From: an uncultured Modestobacter sp.
GTDB taxonomy: Bacteria; Actinomycetota; Actinomycetes; Mycobacteriales; Geodermatophilaceae
Assembly (NCBI RefSeq): GCF_947486615.1
Contig: NZ_CANKUD010000017.1
Span: 28,923-92,922, forward strand
Reading direction: 5' to 3'
Length of the DNA: 64,000 nucleotides
Shown here: piece after piece, positions 8,454 to 18,982 of the stretch
How positions within the stretch are numbered: position 1 is the first letter of the stretch
How the letters are laid out: every line of letters begins with the position of its first letter
Program-made: the position numbers and the translations under genes
Notes under the pieces: model-generated
The model's input: the letters and a program-made list of their open reading frames with translations, nothing else
The model's database searches: none
Told to the model about the DNA's origin: nothing

Positions 8454-9433
8454 GGCGCCCCTGGTCCGTGAAACGAGCTCAGGAGCGACGGATGCGGCCG
8501 TCCGATCCTGACGCATCTGTCACCCGGACTCGCTCTGTCTGATCATCTGGCCCCTCCCATGCACGACCCGGTGCCAGCGTGTCTCAGGAGAGGGCTTCAG
8601 GCCCCGTGAACCACCAGCGGGTAGGGCGGGCGATGGCCGTGGTCAGGATCGCCGGAACCCGACTGCGCCGCCGGACCCGCAACGCGCGAGCCGTCCGACC
8701 AGCTGGCGCTTGACCTACTGGAACGAGACGTCGGCGCCGACGAGCCCGACCGTGTGCCCGAGCCAACCGTGCGCAGGTCGGGGGACATCACTCGGCCGAC
8801 CTGTAGCGACGGCAAGAACCAGTGCGTGGCCACGGGGCTCGACCGCCTCCTGTCTGGACGCCTGTTGATCTGAGGGCGGGATCCCGGCTCCTGCGGCGGC
8901 ACAGCTCCGTGGCTGCGCGCTCCTGTCGGAGGTAGACGCCTCCGTCGGTGGACGCTGGCCGACCCGGACCGGGCCCAGTCGCACCGTCATCTCGGAGTTC
9001 CCAGCCGGACAATCACAGGCCGATGCACGAAGCGGACCACCGAGACCGACCTGCGTCTGGTGAACGCCAGTGCAGCGAGTCGGACCGCGTCGATCTGCCC
9101 GATAGGCACGCGCCCGGGCGCTCCTCTCGAAGCTCGCGGTGTTCGTCGTCAGGTCCATCGCGGTCAGGTCCATCGCGGCGGACGTACCTCGGGTCCTCCT
9201 GCGGCAGGCAGCCGACGGACGCATCCTGGCTCGCCGTAGGACGTGACCACCTGCGCACCCGCTCTGCACCTGCACGCGTTCTGGCAGGCGGGTCGGAGTC
9301 GGTCGGGCCCTGATCCATCCACGCCTCCTGAGGCCAACGGCCGCAGGTGTCACCGGGAGCGCCGGAAGAGTGCCTCTCCAGGCAGAGGTGTGGTCGCACG
9401 GGAGAACCGCGCCATTCTCGGACGGAGCGCGAC
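8454..9433. other. Gene-free stretch before the integration module
   Basis: About 980 bases show no frame with a plausible start, ribosome site or recognisable domain on either strand. Long open frames exist on the minus strand but their products are Arg/Ser/Pro mixtures typical of GC-rich shadow frames. A 15-base tandem duplication sits at 9148-9177. The likely reading is decayed mobile-element DNA between the oxidase genes and the excisionase/integrase pair. Confidence 0.5.
9148..9177. repeat. 15-base tandem duplication
   Basis: The unit GTCAGGTCCATCGCG occurs twice, head to tail and without mismatch, inside the gene-free stretch upstream of the excisionase. It may be a recombination scar or a protein-binding repeat; nothing distinguishes these. 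Confidence 0.7.
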
Positions 9434-9661
9434 GTGGACGAACCGCAACTGCTCCGGGATGGGCTGGCGGAGCATCCGTTGCTCCTGACCACTGCAGACG
9501 CCGCCACAGTCCTCAGCATCAGCCGCACGACCGTGTACACGCTGATCAAAGACGGCGCACTGCGTCCTGTGCACATCGGACGCAGTTGCCGGTTGTCCCG
9601 AACAGAGCTCCTGCGCTACGTCGACGGACTCGAGACTCATCGCGAAACCGAACCGCACTGA
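9434..9661 (+). CDS. xis: Excisionase-like helix-turn-helix (MerR/Xis-type) DNA-binding protein
   Basis: The GTG at 9434 has GGAG seven bases before it and gives 75 residues; a longer frame reaches 9347 but its extra residues are Arg-rich and unlike the family. Residues 18-66 form the excisionase/helix-turn-helix_17 domain (LLTTADAATVLSISRTTVYTL, then IGRSCRLSRTELLRYV). Such small proteins bind beside attachment sites and steer the integrase toward excision. It sits 107 bases upstream of the integrase, the standard actinobacterial integrated-element order. Confidence 0.82.
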   Translation: MDEPQLLRDGLAEHPLLLTTADAATVLSISRTTVYTLIKDGALRPVHIGRSCRLSRTELLRYVDGLETHRETEPH

Positions 9662-9768
9662 CTGCGATCCACCGCCTCGTCAGCCGGTCCCCCCGACGCT
9701 CGCGTCCTCATGCCAGCTCCGTCACCACGACGGCTGCCCGACGGATGCGCTGACGGCACAGGAGACAC

Positions 9769-10902
9769 ATGGTCAAGCGCGCGAACGGCGAAGGATCCAT
9801 CTACCGGCGTCCCGATGGGACGTGGTCCGGACAACTCAGCCACCGTGACGATGCCGGTCGGCTCAACCGACCGACGGTCTATGGCAGGACGAAGGCCGAG
9901 GTGCGCGAGAAGCTGGCCGATGCCCAGCAACGCCTCGACACCGGAGCTCCCTTCCGGGACTCGAGCGTCACCCTCGCGGCGTGGCTGGACGAGTGGGTCA
10001 CCACAGCGCTCCCGGCCAGCAGCCGCAAGCAGGCCACCGTGGACCTCTACACGTCCGTCGCCCGCAAGCACCTCGTTCCCTCGCTCGGCCGCCGCCCCCT
10101 GCACCTGTTGCGCCCCTCCGACGTGGAAGCCGTCGTCCTGGCCAAACGACGCGAAGGCCTGTCCGCCTCCACCGTCCGGACCATCTACACCGTGCTCCGC
10201 GCGGCGCTCGACACCGCGGTCCGGGACGGGCTGCTGCGCGACAACCCGGCCGCCAAGGTGCGGCGACCGACCGCGCAACGGAAGGAGGCCGCCCACCTGG
10301 ACGCGGCGGCTGCGCGTCGTCTCCTCGACGCGGTACGGGGCGACCGGCTCGAGGCGCTGTTCCGGCTCATGCTCGCCACCGGGCTCCGACGCGGCGAGGC
10401 GCTCGCCCTGCACTGGTCCGACGTCGATCTGGACAGGCAGGTCCTCCGCGTCCGGTGGACCCTCAACCGGACCTCGCGGGGCCTCGAGCTGGGCGAGCCG
10501 AAGACGACCAAGTCGCGCCGCAACGTCCCTCTGCCCACCTCCGCTGTCACCACCCTGAGGAGCCACCGGGAGCGTCAGCACCAGGAGCGCACCTTCGCTG
10601 GCGACAGCTGGGTCGAGAGCGACTTCGTCTTCAGCACCGAGATCGGTACCGCACTGGAGCCACGGAACGTCCTGCGACGGTTCGAGCAGCTTGCCCGGAG
10701 GGCGGGGCTGCAGGGCGTCAGCCTGCACACCCTCCGCCACACTGCGGCAAGCCTGCTCCTGGCCGCGGGCACGCACACCAAGGTCGTCCAGGAACACCTG
10801 GGCCACTCCTCCTACGCGATCACCGCGGACATCTACAGCCACGTCACCCCGGCCCAGCAACGGGAGGCCGCCGACCGCCTGGACGACGCCCTCCCCTGGT
10901 GA
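9769..10902 (+). CDS. int: Tyrosine-type site-specific integrase
   Basis: The 377-residue recombinase has an N-terminal AP2-like arm-binding domain (about 8-60), a SAM-like core-binding domain (about 65-165) and a C-terminal catalytic domain. The active residues can all be seen: Arg207 in TGLRRGE, Lys at about 245-248, His320-x-x-Arg323 in HTLRH, His346 in LGHSS and nucleophile Tyr356 in ADIYSHV. The gene points at and ends 102 bases from the 3' end of tRNA-Pro, so the attachment site is most likely in that tRNA's 3' part. It appears intact and may still be active. Confidence 0.95.
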   Translation: MVKRANGEGSIYRRPDGTWSGQLSHRDDAGRLNRPTVYGRTKAEVREKLADAQQRLDTGAPFRDSSVTLAAWLDEWVTTALPASSRKQATVDLYTSVARKHLVPSLGRRPLHLLRPSDVEAVVLAKRREGLSASTVRTIYTVLRAALDTAVRDGLLRDNPAAKVRRPTAQRKEAAHLDAAAARRLLDAVRGDRLEALFRLMLATGLRRGEALALHWSDVDLDRQVLRVRWTLNRTSRGLELGEPKTTKSRRNVPLPTSAVTTLRSHRERQHQERTFAGDSWVESDFVFSTEIGTALEPRNVLRRFEQLARRAGLQGVSLHTLRHTAASLLLAAGTHTKVVQEHLGHSSYAITADIYSHVTPAQQREAADRLDDALPW

Positions 10903-10921
10903 CAGGCAGCGGCGAGATCGG

Positions 10922-10945
10922 CGGTTGCAGTACCGGTTGCAGTAC
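10922..10945. repeat. 12-base tandem repeat beside the attachment region
   Basis: CGGTTGCAGTAC occurs twice in direct succession between the integrase stop and the tRNA. Repeats in this place commonly serve as arm sites for the integrase or for excisionase. The two copies are identical. Confidence 0.6.
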
Positions 10946-10953
10946 GAACGGGA

Positions 10954-10987
10954 AGAGGGGCCCCGTCCATTCGGACGGGGCCCCTCT
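10954..10987. terminator. Strong hairpin between integrase and tRNA-Pro
   Basis: A perfect 15-base-pair stem (AGAGGGGCCCCGTCC with its complement) encloses the tetraloop ATTC. It lies 17 bases beyond the tRNA 3' end and, on the minus strand, is followed by TTCCC. It should end tRNA transcription and may also stop integrase transcripts from the other side. Confidence 0.75.
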
Positions 10988-11004
10988 GACCTGCAACTTC
11001 TCGG

Positions 11005-11078
<74 letters not shown>

Positions 11079-11182
11079 AGCTCCGAGTCTCCGGCGGAAG
11101 CCGCCGGGCGCTCGATCGCTGCCGGAGAAGGTTACCTCACCGGCTCAGCCGCCCCGACGGCCGGGCCCGGCCCCCGGAGCCG

Positions 11183-12547
11183 CTACTTCTTCTTGTCGCT
11201 CCGGGCGTCGCGCACCTTGATCGAGACGTCGATCGGGGTGCCGTGGAAGCCGAACTGCTCGCGCAGCTTCCGCTCCAGGAACCGGCGGTAGCCGGCCTCC
11301 AGGAACCCGGTGGAGAACACCACGAACCGCGGCGGCCGGATGTCGGCCTGCGTCACGTACTTGATCTTCGGGGCGCGACCGCCACGGGCCGGGGGCGGCG
11401 TCTCCTGGACCAGCGCGCGGATGAAGGTGTTCAGCTCCGCGGTGGGCACCCGGGTCTCCCAGCCGGCCAGCGCCATCTTCAGGTGCCCGGCCAGCTTGAT
11501 GACCCCGCGCCCGGTGGACGCCGAGATGTTCACCCGGGTGGCCCACTTGATCCGGGCCAGGTCGCGGTCGATCTCCTTCTCCAGCTGGGCGTGCCGGTCC
11601 TCGTCGACGGCGTCCCACTTGTTGAAGGCGATGACCAGGGCGCGGCCGGCCTCGATCACCTGGGTGATCACCCGCTGGTCCTGCTCGCTGATCACCTCGT
11701 CGGCGGCGAGCAGCACCACGGCCACCTCGGCGGCCTCGATCGCGGCCTCGGTGCGCAGGCTGGCGTAGTACTCGGTGCCGCTGGCGGTGTTGACCTTGCG
11801 GCGCAGCCCGGCGGTGTCGACGAACCGCCACTGCTCCCCGCCCAGGGTGACCAGCGAGTCGACCGGGTCGACGGTGGTGCCGGCCACCGAGTCGACGACC
11901 GAGCGCTCCTCCTTGGACAGCCGGTTGATCAGGCTGGACTTGCCGACGTTGGGCCGCCCGACCAGCGCCACCCGGCGGGGTCCACCGAGGTCCTCGGTCT
12001 CCCGGGGGGCCTCCGGCATCGCGTCCAGCACCAGGTCCAGCAGGTCACCGCTCCCCCGGCCGTGCAGCGCGCTGACCGAGAACGGCTCGCCCAGGCCCAG
12101 CGACCACAGCTCGGCGGCGGTCGACTCACCGCGCTCGTCGTCGACCTTGTTGGCCACCAGGATCACCGGCGTGGTGCTGCGGCGCAGCACCCGGGCGGCG
12201 GCCAGGTCGGTCTCGGTCACCCCGACCGAGGCGTCGACGACCAGCACGATCACATCGGCGGTCTTCATCGCGTACTCGGCCTGCCGGGCGATCGAGGCGG
12301 CCATGCCGGTCGCCTTCGGCTCCCAGCCGCCGGTGTCGACGACGGTGAAGGACTTGCCGTTCCACAGCGCCTGGTACGGGATCCGGTCCCGGGTGACGCC
12401 GGGGACGTCCTGGACCACCGCGGCGCGGCGGCCCAGGAACCGGTTGACCAGGGTGGACTTGCCGACGTTGGGGCGTCCCACGATGGCCACCACCGGCAGC
12501 GGACCGGTCGGCTGGTCACCACCGGGGACGTCGGTGTCGGTGCTCAT
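11183..12547 (-). CDS. der: Ribosome-assembly GTPase Der (EngA)
   Basis: The 454-residue protein has two tandem G domains and a C-terminal KH-like domain, the unique Der architecture. Both domains show G1 ([11 protein letters not shown] and [11 protein letters not shown]), G3 (DTGGW and DTAGL) and G4 (NKVD and NKWD). It acts late in 50S subunit maturation. The start ATG has GGAGAGCCC before it and overlaps the cmk stop by ATGA. A short acidic N-terminal tail of about 20 residues precedes the first G domain. Confidence 0.97.
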   Translation of the reverse strand: MSTDTDVPGGDQPTGPLPVVAIVGRPNVGKSTLVNRFLGRRAAVVQDVPGVTRDRIPYQALWNGKSFTVVDTGGWEPKATGMAASIARQAEYAMKTADVIVLVVDASVGVTETDLAAARVLRRSTTPVILVANKVDDERGESTAAELWSLGLGEPFSVSALHGRGSGDLLDLVLDAMPEAPRETEDLGGPRRVALVGRPNVGKSSLINRLSKEERSVVDSVAGTTVDPVDSLVTLGGEQWRFVDTAGLRRKVNTASGTEYYASLRTEAAIEAAEVAVVLLAADEVISEQDQRVITQVIEAGRALVIAFNKWDAVDEDRHAQLEKEIDRDLARIKWATRVNISASTGRGVIKLAGHLKMALAGWETRVPTAELNTFIRALVQETPPPARGGRAPKIKYVTQADIRPPRFVVFSTGFLEAGYRRFLERKLREQFGFHGTPIDVSIKVRDARSDKKK

Positions 12548-13236
12548 GCGGGCTCTCCTACTGCAGTGCGGGCCAGGTCGAGCACGCGCTCGACGACGGC
12601 CTCGCGGTCCAGCCCGGTGCTGTCGACGACGATCGCGTCGGCAGCAGGGCGCAGCGGGCTGTCGGCCCGGCTGCTGTCGTACTCGTCCCGGCGGCGCAGG
12701 TCCGCCGCGATCTCGGCGATCCGGGCCGGGTCGGTCACGCCCAGCTGCCCGGCCCGCCGCTGGGCGCGCGCCTCGGGCGCCGCGGTCAGGTAGACCTTCA
12801 GCGTCGCCTCCGGCAGCACCACGGTGCCGATGTCCCGGCCCTCGACGACCACCGCGGTCGCCTCGGCGACCAGCGACCGCTGCCGGTCCACCAGCAGCCG
12901 GCGCACGGCCGGGACGGCGGAGACCGGCGAGACCGTGCGGGTCACCTCGGCGCCGCGGATCCGCTCGGCCACGTCCACCCCGTCGACCAGCACCAGCTCG
13001 GCGTCGGCCGTCGTCCCGACCTGGATGTCGGCGGCGGCGACCGCGCGGGCGACCGCCTCGGGGTCGGTCAGCTCGACCCCGGCGTCCAGCACGGCCACGG
13101 TGGCCGCGCGGTACATGGCGCCGGTGTCCAGGTAGGCCGCACCCAGCCGGGTGGCGACGTCGCGGGCGACGCTGGACTTCCCGGTGCCCGAGGGCCCGTC
13201 CAGGGTGACCTGCCCGCGGAACTGCTCTGCACTCAC
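12544..13236 (-). CDS. cmk: Cytidylate kinase
   Basis: The product (230 residues from the GTG at 13236, which has GGAGAGAG upstream) phosphorylates CMP and dCMP. The P-loop is GPSGTGKSS at about residues 13-21, followed by [10 protein letters not shown] of the NMP-binding region and [11 protein letters not shown], then the lid RRDEYDSSR. An upstream extension of the frame to 13413 is Arg/Pro-rich, overlaps aroH and is rejected. It is coupled to der by a four-base overlap, as in many bacteria. Confidence 0.95.
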   Translation of the reverse strand: MSAEQFRGQVTLDGPSGTGKSSVARDVATRLGAAYLDTGAMYRAATVAVLDAGVELTDPEAVARAVAAADIQVGTTADAELVLVDGVDVAERIRGAEVTRTVSPVSAVPAVRRLLVDRQRSLVAEATAVVVEGRDIGTVVLPEATLKVYLTAAPEARAQRRAGQLGVTDPARIAEIAADLRRRDEYDSSRADSPLRPAADAIVVDSTGLDREAVVERVLDLARTAVGEPA

Positions 13237-13268
13237 GACGCTCTCTCCACTCACTGCGTTCCCGGCAC

Positions 13269-13631
13269 TCACTGCGCGATGTCCCGGCGGAGGGCGACCG
13301 CGCCCCGCAGGTAGACGTGCTGCACCTCGGCGCGGGACCGGTCGGTCTCCACGTGCGCCATCAGTCGCAGCACCCGCGGCAGGGCGTGCGGGACGGCGAT
13401 CTCGGTGGCGCACATCAGCGGCACGTCACCCAGCCCCAGCTCCCGGGCGGCCAGCGCGGGGAACTCCGACACCAGGTCGGGGGTGGCGGTGAACAGGATG
13501 CTGATCAGGTCCGCGGGGTCCAGTTCGTTGCGCTCCAGGACGGTGCTGACCAGCTCGCGGGTGGCCTCGAGGACCTCGTCCCGGTCGTCGGCGGCCACCT
13601 GCGTGGCACCCCGGATGGCTCGGACGGGCAC
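13269..13631 (-). CDS. aroH: Chorismate mutase, AroH class
   Basis: The 120-residue protein matches monofunctional Aro[23 protein letters not shown] at the N-terminus, [21 protein letters not shown], and the conserved end [11 protein letters not shown]. AroH proteins are trimers that convert chorismate to prephenate. The GTG at 13631 has GAGGAG upstream, and the length equals the usual 120-127. It is the first gene of the aroH-cmk-der unit; the upstream part of the open frame has no similarity and is left out. Confidence 0.93.
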   Translation of the reverse strand: MPVRAIRGATQVAADDRDEVLEATRELVSTVLERNELDPADLISILFTATPDLVSEFPALAARELGLGDVPLMCATEIAVPHALPRVLRLMAHVETDRSRAEVQHVYLRGAVALRRDIAQ

Positions 13632-13702
13632 AGCACTCTCCTCGATCGATGCGGCACCCGGGTCGCCAGGCACCTCGGTCGAGTCTACGGAGGCCGCGCC
13701 AC

Positions 13703-13739
13703 CCGCTCCGCCCCACCGCAGGACGGTGGGGCGGAGCGG
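13703..13739 (-). terminator. Terminator after the aldose epimerase
   Basis: A perfect 16-base-pair stem (arm CCGCTCCGCCCCACCG) with loop CAGGA begins four bases past the epimerase stop. It separates the xylan cluster from the aroH-cmk-der unit on the same strand. Confidence 0.7.
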
Positions 13740-13743
13740 CGGC

Positions 13744-14661
13744 TCAGCCGAGCGGGGCGATGCCCCAGACGGCGGTGGTCGACTCCCCCGGCTCCAGCCG
13801 GCGGACGCCCGCACCAGTGGCCAGCGCGTTCGGCGGGCAGGTCATCGGCTCGACCGCCAGGCCCCGGCGGCGCCGCGGCTCGGGCACCACGTCGCCGGTG
13901 AACACCTGCAGGTGGTCGTAGGCGCCGTCCATCCAGACCGTGGCGCCGCGACCGTCCGGTCCGGCGAGGTGCACCCGGGCCAGCCCGTCGTCGTCCCGGG
14001 CCAGGTCGGTGAAACAGTGGTCGATGACCAGGTCACCGATCTGCCGGCCCTCGCGCAGGTCGTACGGCGTACCCGCCACCGGGACCGAGCCGGTGGGCAG
14101 CGCCCGCTCGTCGGTCTCCAGCCGGGTGGCCCCCGGCGCGGTGAGCGTGCAGTCGTCGACGTGCAGCCCGGCGCCGGCGGCGAGGTAGGGGTGGTGCCCC
14201 TCGCCGTAGGGCAGCGGCACGTCGCCGCAGTTGGTGGCGGTGGTCTCCACCCGCAGGCCCGCCGCGGACAGCTCGTAGCGGACCCGCAGCATCAGGGTGA
14301 ACGGGTAGCCGGGCTGCGGGTGCAGCAGGTGCTCCAGGGTCACCGCGTCGCTGGACCGGTCGACCACCTGCCAGGCGGCGAACCGGACCAGCCCGTGGAT
14401 GGCGTTGCCGGTCTCCGCCTCCGACAGCGGGGTGACGTGGTCGGCACCGTCCCAGGTGTACCGCCCGGCGTCGAGCCGGTTGGGCCAGGGCGCGAGCACA
14501 TGCCCCCGGGCGTTGCCGGCCATCTCCCGCTCGCCGAAGCCGTCGACCAGGTCGCGGCCGCCGTCCCGGTAGGTGCGCAGGCCACCGCCGACCTGGACGA
14601 CGACGACCTCCGCCCCGGCGGAGGTGAGCCGGTACTGCTCACCGGTGGGGAGCACCGTCAT
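13744..14661 (-). CDS. Aldose 1-epimerase family protein
   Basis: The 305-residue protein is of the mutarotase family that interconverts alpha and beta anomers of free sugars. Conserved features include APWPNRLDAGRYTW (substrate-binding Arg), GNAIHGLVR (His), the catalytic-type HHPYL, and the late Glu in PEPRRRRGLAVEPMTCPPNA. It overlaps the ABC ATPase by ATGA and ends the xylA-xylB transcription unit, so it probably acts on xylose or arabinose released inside the cell. Confidence 0.88.
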   Translation of the reverse strand: MTVLPTGEQYRLTSAGAEVVVVQVGGGLRTYRDGGRDLVDGFGEREMAGNARGHVLAPWPNRLDAGRYTWDGADHVTPLSEAETGNAIHGLVRFAAWQVVDRSSDAVTLEHLLHPQPGYPFTLMLRVRYELSAAGLRVETTATNCGDVPLPYGEGHHPYLAAGAGLHVDDCTLTAPGATRLETDERALPTGSVPVAGTPYDLREGRQIGDLVIDHCFTDLARDDDGLARVHLAGPDGRGATVWMDGAYDHLQVFTGDVVPEPRRRRGLAVEPMTCPPNALATGAGVRRLEPGESTTAVWGIAPLG

Positions 14662-15731
14662 CCGAGGCGCTCGCCGCTGGTCGTGTCGAACAGGTGGACG
14701 TGTCCGCCGCGCGGCAGCACGTGCAGCACGTCGCCCTTGCGGGGCGGCGTCCGGCCGTCGACGCGGGCGATGATCTCGTGCTCGGCGTCGCCGACCCGGG
14801 TGCGGCCGTAGACGTAGGCGTCCGCGCCCAGCTCCTCCACGACGTCGACCTCGACGGGGAGCCCGGAGTCGGCGAGCTCCAGGTCCTCCGGCCGGACGCC
14901 GACGGTGACCGTGCGGCCGGCCGTCCGGCCCAGCACGTCCCGGGCGACCGGGTGGACGGTGTTCCCGAAGGCGACCCCGCCGTCGGTGTGCTCCAGCTCG
15001 AACAGGTTCATCGCCGGGGAGCCGATGAAGCCCGCGACGAACACGTTGGCCGGGGTGTCGTACAGCTCGCGGGGCCGGCCGACCTGCATGAGCAGGCCGT
15101 CCTTGAGCACCGCCACCCGGTCGCCCATGGTCATGGCCTCGGTCTGGTCGTGGGTGACGTAGACCGTGGTCACGCCCAGCCGGCGCTGCAGCGAGGCGAT
15201 CTGGGTGCGGGTCTGCACCCGCAGCTTGGCGTCGAGGTTCGACAGCGGCTCGTCCATCAGGAAGACCTGCGGGTTGCGCACGATCGCCCGCCCCATCGCC
15301 ACCCGCTGCCGCTGCCCGCCGGACAGCGCCTTGGGCTTGCGGTCCAGGTAGGGCCCGAGGTCCAGCAGCTTGGCCGCCTCCTCCACCCGGCTCCGGCGCT
15401 CCTCCTTGCCCATCCCGGAGATCTTGAGCGCGAAGCCCATGTTCTCGGCCACGGTCATGTGCGGGTAGAGCGCGTAGTTCTGGAACACCATCGCGATGTC
15501 GCGGTCCTTCGCGGGGACGTCGGTGACGTCCCGCCCGCCGATCAGGATGCGTCCGCCGTCGATGTCCTCCAGGCCGGCGAGCATCCGCAGCGAGGTCGAC
15601 TTCCCGCAGCCCGACGGGCCGACGAGCACGAGGAACTCCCCGTCCTCGATCTCCAGGTCGATCGCGTCCACCGCGGGGCTCTGCGCCCCCGGGTAGAGGC
15701 GGGTCGCTTGGTCGTAGGTGACAGACGCCAT
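14658..15731 (-). CDS. Sugar ABC transporter ATP-binding protein (UgpC/MsmK type)
   Basis: The ATG at 15731 follows GGAGG and yields 357 residues; the longer frame reaching 16163 is the shadow of xylB. The ATPase domain shows Walker A GPSGCGKST, signature LSGGQRQRVAMGRA, Walker B VFLMDEPLSNLD and switch His in YVTHDQTEAM, followed by the C-terminal TOBE/MalK regulatory domain (about 235-357). Such ATPases serve several CUT1 sugar importers. No ATPase is encoded with the permeases at 27.7-29.6 kb, so this one probably energises them. Confidence 0.93.
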   Translation of the reverse strand: MASVTYDQATRLYPGAQSPAVDAIDLEIEDGEFLVLVGPSGCGKSTSLRMLAGLEDIDGGRILIGGRDVTDVPAKDRDIAMVFQNYALYPHMTVAENMGFALKISGMGKEERRSRVEEAAKLLDLGPYLDRKPKALSGGQRQRVAMGRAIVRNPQVFLMDEPLSNLDAKLRVQTRTQIASLQRRLGVTTVYVTHDQTEAMTMGDRVAVLKDGLLMQVGRPRELYDTPANVFVAGFIGSPAMNLFELEHTDGGVAFGNTVHPVARDVLGRTAGRTVTVGVRPEDLELADSGLPVEVDVVEELGADAYVYGRTRVGDAEHEIIARVDGRTPPRKGDVLHVLPRGGHVHLFDTTSGERLG

Positions 15732-15844
15732 TGTGGTCCTCCTACCGGCAGGAACGTGCCGGACGATCCGAGTGGGTGGGTCACGGTCGTGCGCGTGCGG
15801 TGGTGCGGTGGTGCGCTCGCGTGGGCGCGCCGGCGTCGTGCGGG

Positions 15845-17296
15845 TCAGACCCGCGCGGCGGTCATCTCCCGGACCTCGGCGTAGCGCTCCCGCACGTGCG
15901 GGACCGGGTCGGCCTGGTAGGTCTCGGTGCTCGTGGTGGGCCAGACCGGCGGGGTGTCCCCGCCGGCGAGCGTCCAGGCCGCCTGACGGGCGGCGCCGTC
16001 GGCGACGTACTCCCCTGGCGGGGGGACCAGCACGGGGACGCCGAGCACCGCCGGGGCGAGGCGGCGGACCGCCTCGGACCGGGCGCCACCGCCGACCAGC
16101 AGCACCCGGCGCACCGGGTTGCCGAGGGCGGCGATCGCCTCCAGGCCGTCGGCCAGGCCGCACAGCAGCCCCTCGACCGCGGCCCGGGCCAGGTGGGCGG
16201 GGTCGCTGGTGGCGAGGGTGAGCCCGTGCAGCGCGCCGGTGGCGTGCGGGCGGTCCGGCGTCCGCTCCCCCTCCAGGTAGGGCACCATCACCAGCCCGCC
16301 GGAGCCGGCCGGTGCGGTGAGCGCCAGCCGGGAGAGCTCGTCGTGGTCGACCCCCAGCAGCCGGGCCGTGGCGTCGAGCACCCGGGCGGCGTTCAGCGTG
16401 ACCACCAGCGGCAGGAAGTTGCCGGTGGCGTCGGCGAACCCGGCGACGGTGCCCGAGGGGTCCGCCGAGGGGGTGGTGGAGACGGTGGAGACCACCCCGG
16501 AGGTGCCGATGGAGAGGACGACGTCACCCGGCTCGGCGTTGATGCCCAGCGCCGCCGCGGCGTTGTCGCCGCTGCCCGGGCCGAGCAGGGCGCCGCCGTC
16601 GGCGGCCAGCGCACCGGCGGCCACCTGCCCGGCGCGCTCGGCCGGCCCCAGCACGCGCGGCAGCACCGGCACGTGCCCGAGTGCCCGCTCCAGCAGGTCG
16701 GTGCGGTACTCCCCGGTGAACGGCGACCAGTAGCCGGTTCCGCTGGCGTCGCCCCGGTCGGTGACCAGCGCGTCCAGGCCCGGCGAGCCGGCCAGCTTCC
16801 AGGTCAACCAGTCGTGCGGCAGCGCGACCGCCGCCGTCCGCGCGGCGTTCTCCGGCTCGTGCTGGGCGAGCCAGCGCAGCTTGGTGACCGTGAACGAGGC
16901 CACCGGCACCAGGCCGACGGCGTCGGCCCAGGCCCGGCGGCCGGCGCCGTCGTCCCCCCCGCCACCGACCGCACTGCCGAGCTCGGCGATGAGGTCGGTG
17001 GCGGCGCCGGCCGACCGGGTGTCGTTCCAGAGCAGGGCCGGGCGCACGACCTGGCCGGCCTCGTCGAGGCAGACCATGCCGTGCTGCTGACCGCCGACGG
17101 CGACCGCGGCGACGTCGCCCAGCCCACCGGCCGAGTCGATCGCCGTCCGCAGCGCCGCCTCCCAGGCGGCGGGATCGACCTCGGTGCCGTCGGGGTGCGA
17201 CGCCCGGCCCTCACGGACCAGGGCGCCGCTCTCGGCGTCGCGCACCACGACCTTGCAGGACTGGGTCGACGAGTCGACCCCGGCCACCAACGTCAC
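15845..17296 (-). CDS. xylB: Xylulokinase
   Basis: The 483-residue FGGY-family kinase phosphorylates D-xylulose. The start region [15 protein letters not shown] is the phosphate-1 motif, [11 protein letters not shown] is the xylulokinase-specific segment, LLWNDTRS contributes to sugar binding, and [11 protein letters not shown] with LSIGTSG give the ATPase fold. It lies 31 bases downstream of xylA on the same strand, the classical xylAB pair. Confidence 0.95.
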   Translation of the reverse strand: MTLVAGVDSSTQSCKVVVRDAESGALVREGRASHPDGTEVDPAAWEAALRTAIDSAGGLGDVAAVAVGGQQHGMVCLDEAGQVVRPALLWNDTRSAGAATDLIAELGSAVGGGGDDGAGRRAWADAVGLVPVASFTVTKLRWLAQHEPENAARTAAVALPHDWLTWKLAGSPGLDALVTDRGDASGTGYWSPFTGEYRTDLLERALGHVPVLPRVLGPAERAGQVAAGALAADGGALLGPGSGDNAAAALGINAEPGDVVLSIGTSGVVSTVSTTPSADPSGTVAGFADATGNFLPLVVTLNAARVLDATARLLGVDHDELSRLALTAPAGSGGLVMVPYLEGERTPDRPHATGALHGLTLATSDPAHLARAAVEGLLCGLADGLEAIAALGNPVRRVLLVGGGARSEAVRRLAPAVLGVPVLVPPPGEYVADGAARQAAWTLAGGDTPPVWPTTSTETYQADPVPHVRERYAEVREMTAARV

Positions 17297-17327
17297 GTCG
17301 TCTTCCCCTCGCCCCGGCCCGATGTGC

Positions 17328-18518
17328 TCAGCGAGCGCCGAGCAGGTGCTCGATCATCAGCTGGTCGACGCGGACGACACCCGCACCGCGCTTGGCCACG
17401 GTCTCGGCGTCGAAGTCCTCGAACGCCGAGCGGTCGGCCAGCAGGTCCTCGAAGGACTCGCCGGCGGCCAGGGTGGACTGCCGCAGCTCCGGCACGCGGG
17501 CGGCGGCCAGCGCCTCCTGCACCTCGGGGTCGGCGCGGAAGGCCGCGGCCCGCTCCTTGAGCAGCAGGTAGGTGCGCATGTTGGCGGCGGCCGAACGCCA
17601 CACGCCGTCCATGTCCTCGGTGCGCAGCGGCTTGTAGTCGAAGTGCCGCGGGCCGTCGTAGGCCGGGGCGCCGTCGGCGCCGCCGTTCTCCAGCAGGTCG
17701 ACGGTGGAGAAGGCCTGCAGCAGGTCGCCGTGGCCGAACACCAGGTCCTGGTCGAACTTCGGGCCGTGCTGGCCGTTGAGGTCGATGTGGAAGAGCTTGC
17801 CCGCCCACAGCGCCTCGGCGATGCCGTGGGTGAAGTTCAGGTTCGCCATCTGCTCGTGCCCGGTCTCCGGGTTGAGCCCCACCAGGTGGGAGTGCTCGAG
17901 CTTGGCGATGAAGCCCAGCGCGTGCCCGATGGTGGGCAGGAAGATGTCGCCGCGGGGCTCGTTCGGCTTGGGCTCCAGGGCGAAGCGCAGGCCGTAGCCG
18001 CGGGCCTCGGAGTAGGCGGCCAGGGTGTCGATCGCCTCGGCGTAGCGGTCCAGGGAGGCGATGAGGTCCTTGGCCATGTCGACCTCGGCGCCCTCGCGGC
18101 CACCCCACAGCACGTAGGTCTGGGCGCCCAGCTCGGCGGCCAGGTCCATGTTCCGCATGACCTTGCGCATCGCGTAGCGGCGCACCTCGCGGTCGTTGGC
18201 GGTCAGACCGCCCTCCTTGAACACCGGGTGGGTGAACAGGTTCGTCGTCACCATCGGGACGACCAGGCCGGTCTCGTCGATGGCGGCGCGGAAGCGCTTG
18301 ATGTGCGCGTCGCGGGCGGCGGTGTCGCTGCCGAAGGGGATCACGTCGTCGTCGTGGAAGGTGACGCCGTAGGCGCCCATCTCGGCGAGGCGGTGCACCG
18401 ACTCGACCACGTCGACCGGCTCACGGGTGGCGGTGCCGAACGGGTCGGCGGCCGGCCAGCCGACCGTCCAGAGACCGAAGGTGAACTTGTCCTCGCGGGT
18501 GGGCGTCAGGTCAGGCAT
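17328..18518 (-). CDS. xylA: Xylose isomerase
   Basis: The 396-residue product is a class I (actinobacterial-size) xylose isomerase. Catalytic His54 and Asp57 lie in VTFHDDDV, the metal ligands are in [28 protein letters not shown] and [16 protein letters not shown], and the C-terminal segment [10 protein letters not shown] matches the family. It converts D-xylose to D-xylulose for XylB. The gene heads the leftward unit, is preceded by a 464-base control region, and diverges from a LacI regulator. Confidence 0.97.
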   Translation of the reverse strand: MPDLTPTREDKFTFGLWTVGWPAADPFGTATREPVDVVESVHRLAEMGAYGVTFHDDDVIPFGSDTAARDAHIKRFRAAIDETGLVVPMVTTNLFTHPVFKEGGLTANDREVRRYAMRKVMRNMDLAAELGAQTYVLWGGREGAEVDMAKDLIASLDRYAEAIDTLAAYSEARGYGLRFALEPKPNEPRGDIFLPTIGHALGFIAKLEHSHLVGLNPETGHEQMANLNFTHGIAEALWAGKLFHIDLNGQHGPKFDQDLVFGHGDLLQAFSTVDLLENGGADGAPAYDGPRHFDYKPLRTEDMDGVWRSAAANMRTYLLLKERAAAFRADPEVQEALAAARVPELRQSTLAAGESFEDLLADRSAFEDFDAETVAKRGAGVVRVDQLMIEHLLGAR

Positions 18519-18982
18519 CGGGCAGTTCCTCTCGAGTACTCGGGAGCAGGAGGTCGTCCCCGCCCAACGGCGTGGGACCGGAGCCGGCGGGTGGTGCGAC
18601 CGGTGATCAGGTGCTCGACGGCGAGGGCGGCACGGACAGTGTCACCCTCCGGTCGGCGGGGGGCCAACGGCACCGGCCGACCCGCCGGGTCGGAGATGTG
18701 GACCGAAAGTTGCGGGCGGTTTTCGACAACGTAAGACGCGACCGGTGCAGTGTCAACGGGATCACACTGGCAGATCCACGCCGCGCCCAGACCAGCCGTC
18801 CTCCGCTCGTCCTCAGCCGGCACTCCCCTGCCAGCCCCCGGGCTCGCACGCCCCGTGGCTCCCGATCGGGTGCACGGCTGCCGAAACACTTTCGATAGAG
18901 ATCGGCCGAAGTTACGATGCCCGCGCCGGCCCCCGGCGCCCACCCGGGCCGGGCATCGCGGTACGACCCCCGGGAGCGCCTC
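18519..18982. promoter_or_regulatory. xylA / lacI-type regulator divergent control region
   Basis: This 464-base gap holds no gene. Two operator candidates are visible. CGAAACACTTTCG (18882-18894) is a perfect 5-3-5 inverted repeat 89 bases before the regulator start, the form bound by LacI-family proteins. Nearer xylA, CGAAA (18704-18708) and TTTCG (18721-18725) bracket a 12-base spacer and run into TTCGACAACGT (18722-18732), an 11-mer also present upstream of the ABC solute-binding gene at 26338-26348. Binding is not shown; the sequence form and placement suggest it. Confidence 0.5.
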
